Below are positions 61,201 through 64,000 of a stretch of DNA of 64,000 nucleotides, piece after piece. Below the pieces are notes generated by a model that was not told the origin of the DNA, searched no databases, and was given only the letters and a program-made list of their open reading frames with translations. Origin of the DNA: Omphiscola glabra. Taxonomy: Eukaryota; Mollusca; Gastropoda; Lymnaeidae. A program made the translations under genes and the position numbers. Position 1 is the first letter of the stretch; the number at the start of each line of letters is the position of its first letter. Where the stretch lies: the NCBI GenBank assembly GCA_964017045.1, contig OZ024796.1, positions 25,297,010-25,361,009 on the forward strand, read 5' to 3'.

Positions 61201-61322
61201 TTATTTTCTTGTTTTTCAACACAGGAATGGGCTTACTGATCATGTCTGTTGCAGCCATTAGTGTCTCATTAATGAGGCCAGATACATGGATAGGTCGCAA
61301 GCATCCGCTGCTGATCATATGA
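37406..61322 (+). CDS. Divergent monocarboxylate-transporter-like (SLC16-like) MFS protein
   Basis: Eleven exons join in one frame: 37406-37465, 48062-48176, 54678-54775, 55682-55825, 57032-57092, 57762-57961, 58330-58518, 59340-59570, 60398-60700, 60829-60879 and 61225-61322. From the first in-frame ATG (37435) the product is 506 residues. I see about 11 hydrophobic segments, including residues 35-57, 69-89, 96-114, 120-146, 156-176, 184-206, 265-290, 313-330, 350-367, 429-462 and 476-492, with a hydrophilic central loop at 207-264. That is the major facilitator layout. The order [42 protein letters not shown] echoes monocarboxylate transporters, but the DGGWGW motif before helix 1 and the YFxxRR motif are not conserved. 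Substrate is unknown. Sequons NST (309) and NNS (398) fall in predicted outer loops. An exon upstream of 37406 is possible. Confidence 0.8.
37718..37837 (+). mobile_element. Helitron-like element, 3' part (intron 1)
   Basis: Ends with a perfect 6-bp stem (CGCCAA, TGT, TTGGCG), then GAGCTATAACTAG and a host T. Contains GCGTTACTTGAG and TGTTTTGTCAAG, the segment expanded at 49.5 kb. The 5' end was not located. Confidence 0.75.
38219..38395. repeat. Imperfect 38-41-bp tandem repeat, 4 copies (intron 1)
   Basis: GATTTATTGGCGGGAACAG or a variant at 38238, 38276, 38317 and 38358. Confidence 0.85.
38735..38890. repeat. 17-bp minisatellite, about 9 copies (intron 1)
   Basis: Copies of TATAATCTTTATAAACG, shading into TACACCTATAATCTTTA. 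Confidence 0.92.
38891..39510. other. Intron 1, AT-rich, unassigned
   Basis: Nothing was recognised. Confidence 0.35.
39512..39990 (+). mobile_element. LTR-like dispersed repeat, uninterrupted copy (intron 1)
   Basis: 39512-39640 matches the two halves at 19371-19435 and 19765-19810. The GC-rich segment to about 39990 may belong to it; the right boundary is uncertain. No protein was seen. Confidence 0.5.
40000..40140. repeat. Two to three copies of a ~60-bp unit (intron 1)
   Basis: TAAGCCCTACCATCCTA and CCTAAATGTAAACAC recur. Confidence 0.7.
40141..41126. other. Intron 1, unassigned, with CA/CG repeat
   Basis: A CA/CG alternating run lies at 40285-40330. Short open frames have no motifs. 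Confidence 0.35.
41127..41831. mobile_element. TIR element (Tigger/pogo-like ends) with nested Helitron
   Basis: Ends CAGTGGAACCTCCGATAGCG and, in reverse, CAGTGGAACCTCGTATAACG are inverted repeats resembling pogo/Tigger termini. I did not find the expected TA duplication. The interior is occupied by a Helitron-like element at 41439-41690. Confidence 0.55.
41439..41690 (-). mobile_element. Helitron-like element (nested)
   Basis: The minus-strand 3' end reads CGCCAATGTTTGGCG (hairpin), GGCTATATCTAG, then host T. The body GCGTGAACCTCC to AAGAATCCCAAA matches the family. The 5' boundary is approximate. Confidence 0.75.
41945..42305. repeat. Compound microsatellite: TC, CTAT, CATC, CTGT
   Basis: A long pyrimidine-rich run of di- and tetranucleotide repeats. 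Its open frames are artefacts. Confidence 0.97.
42640..42860. repeat. TA and CA microsatellites
   Basis: TA at 42642-42658 and CA at 42810-42860. Confidence 0.85.
42966..43328. repeat. 32-bp minisatellite, about 11 copies (intron 1)
   Basis: Copies of CAAATTTGATGTTATCTACT plus TGCCAAACAGTT. Confidence 0.96.
43613..43735. repeat. Two copies of a 62-bp unit
   Basis: CAGCATCTGACCTCCTCACC recurs 62 bases apart. Confidence 0.9.
43736..44425. repeat. Pyrimidine-rich tract followed by purine-rich tract
   Basis: 43740-43925 is mostly C and T; 44145-44425 is mostly G and A with recurring GGAAAGTCAGTGGAGGAA. The minus-strand open frame at 44282-44488 is a consequence. Confidence 0.7.
44752..44927. 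mobile_element. Small TIR element nested in repeat B
   Basis: It begins CAGGGACAAC and ends GACGCCCTTGG. Flanks ATGAGATG and AAGAGATG match at 7 of 8 bases. The empty site is seen in the 28 kb copy. Confidence 0.6.
44961..45170 (-). mobile_element. hAT-type MITE, family 2 (copy B), nested in repeat B
   Basis: Ends CAGGGGTCGG and CCGACCAGTG; flanks CTTTAAAT and ACTTAAAT (6 of 8, TA central). Similar along its length to 2492-2682 in reverse. Confidence 0.8.
45375..45667. repeat. 14-bp minisatellite, about 20 copies (intron 1)
   Basis: Copies of CATTTATTTGTTTT. All three plus frames stay open. Confidence 0.97.
45670..46204. other. Intron 1, AT-rich, unassigned
   Basis: Nothing was recognised. 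Confidence 0.35.
46205..46350. repeat. 44-bp tandem repeat, 3 copies
   Basis: TTTGGCTACATAGAGTGCTC recurs from 46214 with a 44-bp period. Confidence 0.93.
46480..46665. mobile_element. Possible MITE remnant ending GCTACGCCACTG
   Basis: The right end is the reverse of CAGTGGCGTAGC, the terminal motif seen at 16078. The left end was not found. Confidence 0.35.
46670..47325. other. Intron 1, unassigned
   Basis: A short GT run near 46698. No gene was recognised. Confidence 0.35.
47330..47640. repeat. 42-bp minisatellite, 7-8 copies (intron 1)
   Basis: Units contain TTAATCAGGCGGCGACTACG; a GGTGGCGACCACGG subtype recurs. The 42-bp period keeps frames open on both strands. Confidence 0.96.
47843..47994 (+). 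mobile_element. hAT-type MITE, family 3 (copy 1)
   Basis: Ends CAGTGGCGTAAC and GTTACGCCTCTG. The flanks GCTACAAT at 47835-47842 and 47995-48002 are identical. Confidence 0.9.
48062..48176 (+). CDS. Exon 2: N-terminal tail and helix 1
   Basis: Encodes [14 protein letters not shown], then [16 protein letters not shown], the start of helix 1. Acceptor TTTTTCAG, donor GTAGGC. Confidence 0.8.
48593..48745 (+). mobile_element. hAT-type MITE, family 3 (copy 2), intron 2
   Basis: Nearly identical to copy 1. Ends CAGAGGCGTAAC and GTTACGCCTCTG; flanks CATACACG and CATACGCG (7 of 8). Confidence 0.88.
48750..49489. other. Intron 2, unassigned
   Basis: Nothing was recognised. Confidence 0.35.
49500..49913 (+). 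mobile_element. Helitron-like element with expanded interior (intron 2)
   Basis: The left edge TACTGGGATTTT and the right part GCTCACGCATTTCCACCGCC, then TTGGCGGGTTATTTCTAG and a host T, match the Helitron family. Between them lies a 29-bp minisatellite. Confidence 0.75.
49516..49858. repeat. 29-bp minisatellite derived from a Helitron segment
   Basis: About eleven copies of TGCGATACTTGAATGTTTGT plus TTTGTCAAG. The unit corresponds base for base, with few differences, to one stretch of the single-copy Helitron at 37.7 kb. Confidence 0.95.
49914..50874. other. Intron 2, unassigned
   Basis: A G run at 50711-50732. No gene was recognised. Confidence 0.35.
50876..50990 (-). mobile_element. Worn Helitron-like copy (intron 2)
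   Basis: TAGCCCACCAAAACAATGG, GCGTGAACGACTTAAGATAC and TAAGAATCCCAGT follow the family order, but the CTAG end is lost. Confidence 0.6.
51420..53290. repeat. 28-bp minisatellite, about 65 copies, with larger repeat blocks (intron 2)
   Basis: Units are TTGTTCTATCATCTGCTACA plus TTCGCTAC, with a 25-bp TTGTATAATCTG variant. The variant units at 51886, 51967 and 52048 recur at 52801, 52882 and 52963, each 915 bases later. Three plus frames stay open for up to 640 codons because the array lacks stops. Confidence 0.98.
53291..54677. other. Intron 2, AT-rich, unassigned
   Basis: T-rich runs, with CTTGGCCCACTTTACATTTT repeated twice near 53770-53820 and a G run near 53982. No gene was recognised. 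Confidence 0.4.
54678..54775 (+). CDS. Exon 3: end of helix 1 and helix 2
   Basis: Acceptor TTTTCCCCCCAG, donor GTAAGT. Encodes [11 protein letters not shown] and [12 protein letters not shown]. Confidence 0.88.
54836..55135. repeat. 35-bp minisatellite with palindromic core (intron 3)
   Basis: Eight to nine copies of CAGAATGAGTAGTGGTGCTT plus the rest. Some junctions contain the 14-bp perfect palindrome TGTCGGTACCGACA. Starts 60 bases after exon 3. Confidence 0.95.
55229..55270. repeat. Poly-T run of about 42 bases
   Basis: Homopolymer in intron 3. Confidence 0.95.
55682..55825 (+). CDS. Exon 4: helices 3 and 4
   Basis: Encodes [16 protein letters not shown] and [10 protein letters not shown], the part most like monocarboxylate transporters. 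Acceptor TTGTTACAG, donor GTAACC. Confidence 0.92.
57032..57092 (+). CDS. Exon 5: end of helix 4
   Basis: Encodes [19 protein letters not shown]. Acceptor GGTCTGCAG, donor GTACGC. Confidence 0.88.
57762..57961 (+). CDS. Exon 6: helices 5 and 6
   Basis: Encodes [18 protein letters not shown], then [18 protein letters not shown] and the start of the central loop. Donor GTAAAC. Confidence 0.93.
58330..58518 (+). CDS. Exon 7: central loop and start of helix 7
   Basis: A cysteine-rich hydrophilic loop (NGCCCAVRN) is followed by [14 protein letters not shown]. Acceptor TATTTTCAG, donor GTAACT. Confidence 0.93.
59340..59570 (+). CDS. Exon 8: helices 7-8, with a duplicated acceptor
   Basis: Begins [13 protein letters not shown] and continues [10 protein letters not shown]; a second acceptor with the same phase lies 39 bases downstream, so the true start may be 59379 in some transcripts. 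Then the glycosylation sequon FNSTTG and helix [12 protein letters not shown]. Donor GTAACA. Confidence 0.88.
59777..59960 (-). mobile_element. Helitron-like copy (intron 8)
   Basis: CCAAACATTGGCGACAGCAA, GCGTGAACTTCCCATCTAC and AAGAATCCCAATTTTTGC match the family; the CTAG terminus is lost. A single, unexpanded copy. Confidence 0.7.
60398..60700 (+). CDS. Exon 9: helix 9, outer loop, helix 11 region
   Basis: Encodes [11 protein letters not shown], a polar loop with [12 protein letters not shown], and [19 protein letters not shown]. Acceptor TTTATTACAG, donor GTAAGT. Confidence 0.93.
60829..60879 (+). CDS. Exon 10 (short)
   Basis: 51 bases encoding [16 protein letters not shown]. Acceptor TTTCCCCTAG, donor GTAAGT. 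Confidence 0.88.
61225..61322 (+). CDS. Exon 11: last helix and stop
   Basis: Encodes [16 protein letters not shown] and a short basic tail, ending with TGA at 61320-61322. Acceptor TTTTTCAACACAG. Confidence 0.92.
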
Positions 61323-61810
61323 TCATCTAGTGACACTATTTGACAAGCTTCTCAGTCTCATTGCAATACACATTTGATTGCCCAAATGCCATGCCTTGTG
61401 TGCCCTACATGGAACATCATCCAGCCAGGACAGCTACCTGATTGATAGTAGAAATGCATGCAGCTAACCGAAATGGTCTATAATGACACATCATGACATG
61501 AGCCGGATTTTTTTTTTCATTTCTGAGAAATACACTTGCAATACTAACAAATTATGTGCTAAAAGAATGAATCATTTATCATTGAAATTCTCAACAGCTT
61601 TCATTCCCAGCTTGACAATCTGACCAAAAGGTTGAATTGTTATGAGCCACACTGAAAATAATCCATCTTTTTATATATATACTCCAACTTTTCACTTTCT
61701 TGAAGTCTTTCACTTTTTGTTAAGTTTATAATTGGAAATATATTCATGTATATTCAGTTTTTGCTTGATTTTTAAAAAAAAAGAATTAATAGAAACATTT
61801 TATTTTCCAC

Positions 61811-61816
61811 AATAAA
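61811..61816 (+). promoter_or_regulatory. Poly(A) signal of the transporter-like gene
   Basis: AATAAA about 490 bases after the stop, followed by a GT- and T-rich stretch (61824-61850) as expected for cleavage. Confidence 0.7.
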
Positions 61817-62254
61817 GATAATAAGGTGTTGGGTTTTTGTTTTATTTTGAGTCGGACATTGCAGAAAAGTTTAAATAAGCCAAAAATGATGTTGAAAACA
61901 CTTATTTGTTACCATAACTTTATTCTCAGTATGCTTTAAAATATATTAAGTTTACAATATTATAAAAAATCTGTTGGGGTCGTTTTTTTCTGATTAGGAA
62001 AGAAAATTGTGTTGCCAAATATAATGTTGTTTTAAAAATAAATACAATTATTATTTACTGCTCAATATATGCATGAGAGTTGATTTATATGCACAATCTT
62101 TGTGTTTAATTGATAATTGAGCTTGAAACTGTTTAAAGAATTTATTGAATGGACCCTATTGATGAATCTTTCAAGTTAATTAACCCAAAAAAATATGATT
62201 TCTGAAATTTTTATGAAGACCTTGTGCTGATTTAGGAAAATCCTAATGGGATCC

Positions 62255-62365
62255 TATTCCCGGTAGGATCCCATTCCCTGAGGGGATCCCATTCCCTGAG
62301 GGGATCCCATTCTCTGAGGGGATCCTGTTATGGGTTCCTGTGCCCTGATGGGTTCCTGTGCCCCG
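62255..62365. repeat. About 20-bp minisatellite, 5 copies
   Basis: GGGGATCCCATTCCCTGA recurs, shading into GGGTTCCTGTGCCCTGAT. Lies downstream of the gene. Confidence 0.9.
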
Positions 62366-62870
62366 AATAAATAATTTCACATTGTCAACATGAGGAATGT
62401 TTGAGAAATATTTTTTGAGTAATTAGCTGTGACTATGGGCTTCATTAAAGGTCTGGAGAAACAAAACAATTATTCTAAGGTTTTGCATGGGTCAATTGTT
62501 ATTAAAGTGTATACAGTTATTCATTTTTACCACAGACAATAATTTTGTGGATCACATGAAAATTATGTCTTTTTATATATTTTCTTTCTACTATTCAAAC
62601 ATTAGGATGATTTGTTTTATGTGTCCCATATCATTTTAGTGTTAACACATAAGTCATAAGAATCAGCAATTTGTTGTTTTTTGAAATAATAAATTTTTCC
62701 CTGTTACTTAACTGATACATTCCAATGAAGTTCTATATTTTTTTATAAGCCAAGACATTCATTCATGCAATGAAATGTATGATCTGTTTATATTAATTTT
62801 TCCACTTTTTATAAATGATTCTCTTTTTTTTAATCATATTAAGCTAATGATGCAGTTATGTCATTGCTAG
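62366..62870. other. Unassigned AT-rich DNA
   Basis: Nothing was recognised. Confidence 0.35.
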
Positions 62871-62874
62871 GTTA

Positions 62875-63550
62875 GTTCTAAGGGCAAAGAAGGAACCTGA
62901 TCACGTCACTTCACTGCTTCACTCACTTCATTGGCTCCCCATACAGGCACGCATTGATTACAAGCTGTTTGCTCTCTGTCACAACTTTTTCTCTGGTTCC
63001 TGCTGTTTGCTCTCTGTCACAACTTTTTCTCTGGTTCCTGCCTTTCTTATCTTACTGAACTTCTTACTGTCTCTTCATCCCTTTGAAAGCTTCGTTCCTC
63101 CACAGACATGTGTATACTTTCTGTTCCCAGAACACGCACTAAAACATAGGGTGAATGATCTTTCTCTTTCTGTGCCCCAAAACAATGGAATTCTTTACCA
63201 TTACATATCCACAATATAACGACCATTACAGCCTTCAAAACTGTCCTCAAACCCATCTCTTCAAACTCTACTATACCAACTCATTCTCACCCTCCTCTGA
63301 CTGATAAACAATGCCTGCTCCTGCTGGGTGCTGTCCGTGGTTAGACAGGGGTAGATAGTACTTGAGTGGGTGAGGTCAAGCTTTTCACCAATTGTTATTT
63401 TTAAATGTATAAGTTTTTTGTAATTGTTAATTTTTATGTCAAGCGCAGTTAGTCTTGCCCTAGGATGGGATACTGGCAGTGAGCCTAGCCCTAGGCTGGG
63501 GTACTGGAAGTGAGCCTAGGCACCAACTAATAATAATAACAATAATAAGC
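62875..63550 (+). pseudogene. CR1/Jockey-like LINE 3' fragment
   Basis: LHWLPIQARIDYKLFALCH (62928-62990) matches LHWLPVRARIEYKIATLCY of the LINE at 36.2-37.3 kb. After frame breaks come FCAPKQWNSLP and ITAFKTVLKTHLF, then a TAATAATAACAATAATAA tail at 63529. A 38-bp segment is duplicated at 62965-63040. Inactive. Confidence 0.8.
63440..63520. repeat. Two tandem copies of a ~33-bp unit in the LINE 3' region
   Basis: AGCCTAGCCCTAGGCTGGGG and a close relative are adjacent. Confidence 0.7.
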
Positions 63551-63764
63551 TTCTCAGGTGCACTAGCTCATAAGGGATGGACATCACTCTTTCTTATCTG
63601 CATCCACTGGGCAAAATATCCAGTGACGTAGGAAGTGGGTTGTGGTGGGGGCAGTCCACTGGGGGCAGTCCTCTGAGGGCTGCACTGTTTTCTTTATAGG
63701 CAAGTAGGGCTGGCTTTTTGGTTGAACTGAAGAGTTTTTTCCTGAAAAGAAACTGCTAAAATCT

Positions 63765-63905
63765 TGGCCCAACTCAGCCAGGACTAGGCCACTACAACTT
63801 GGCCCAACTTGGCAAGGACTAGGCCACTACAACTTGGCCCAACCTGGCCAGGACTAGGCAACTACAACTTGGCCCAACTCGGCCAGGACTAGGCCACTAC
63901 AAATA
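63765..63905. repeat. 35-bp minisatellite, 4 copies
   Basis: Copies of AACTTGGCCCAACTCGGCCA plus GGACTAGGCCACTAC. Confidence 0.95.
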
Positions 63906-64000
63906 TCACAGTTAAATTTTTTATTTTACACTTGGAGAACAAAGAGACAGTATAAAAATCACTCTAGATATATGTATCTCTTTAGATATATGTATTTCTT

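Noticed and set aside
1..64000. Regularly spaced repeats resembling CRISPR arrays
   Set aside because: The arrays are head-to-tail with no unique spacers, there are no Cas genes, and the window is eukaryotic.

Overview
The window reads as nuclear DNA of an animal: a split gene with GT-AG introns, several LINE families, hAT-type miniature elements, Helitron remnants, a tRNA-derived SINE and very many minisatellites. There is no operon structure, tRNA cluster or dense coding. The mix of LINE tails, buster-type hAT MITEs and minisatellites would suit a gastropod mollusc, perhaps a panpulmonate snail. That placement is an inference from repeat content, because no species-diagnostic gene is present.

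The only convincing host gene is on the + strand. Eleven exons (37406-61322) join in phase with consensus splice sites and encode at least 506 residues, ending in TGA followed by a poly(A) signal at 61811. The product is a multi-pass membrane protein, best read as a divergent monocarboxylate-transporter-like (SLC16-like) member of the major facilitator superfamily. The 5' end is not fixed. The first three introns are large and filled with repeats; the later ones are short and free of minisatellites.

From 1 to 37 kb I find no host gene. This part holds about 25 minisatellites, five copies of a SPIN/URR1-like hAT MITE (3.9, 13.3, 14.3, 19.0 and 20.7 kb), a LINE with a large internal deletion (7.7-8.5 kb) with a reverse-orientation relative at 27.5 kb, a 5'-truncated LINE tail at 19.4 kb, two LINE 3' ends in inverted orientation (28.6-30.2 kb), a SINE at 35.6-36.1 kb and a CR1/Jockey-like LINE at 36.3-37.3 kb. 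Introns 1-3 (37.5-54.7 kb) carry more of the same, including nested elements at 41.1-41.8 and 44.6-45.3 kb and a 1.9 kb array of 28-bp units. After the gene there is a LINE 3' fragment at 62.9-63.5 kb and a 35-bp minisatellite at the edge.

The most interesting pattern is that several minisatellites appear to have grown from segments inside transposable elements. In the clearest case (49.5-49.9 kb) a 29-bp unit matches an internal stretch of a Helitron-like family that exists elsewhere in the window as single, unexpanded copies. Target-site duplications let several insertions be ordered in time. Most long open frames in the window are translations of tandem arrays and are not called as genes. 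All similarity statements are from reading by eye; nothing was searched against a database.
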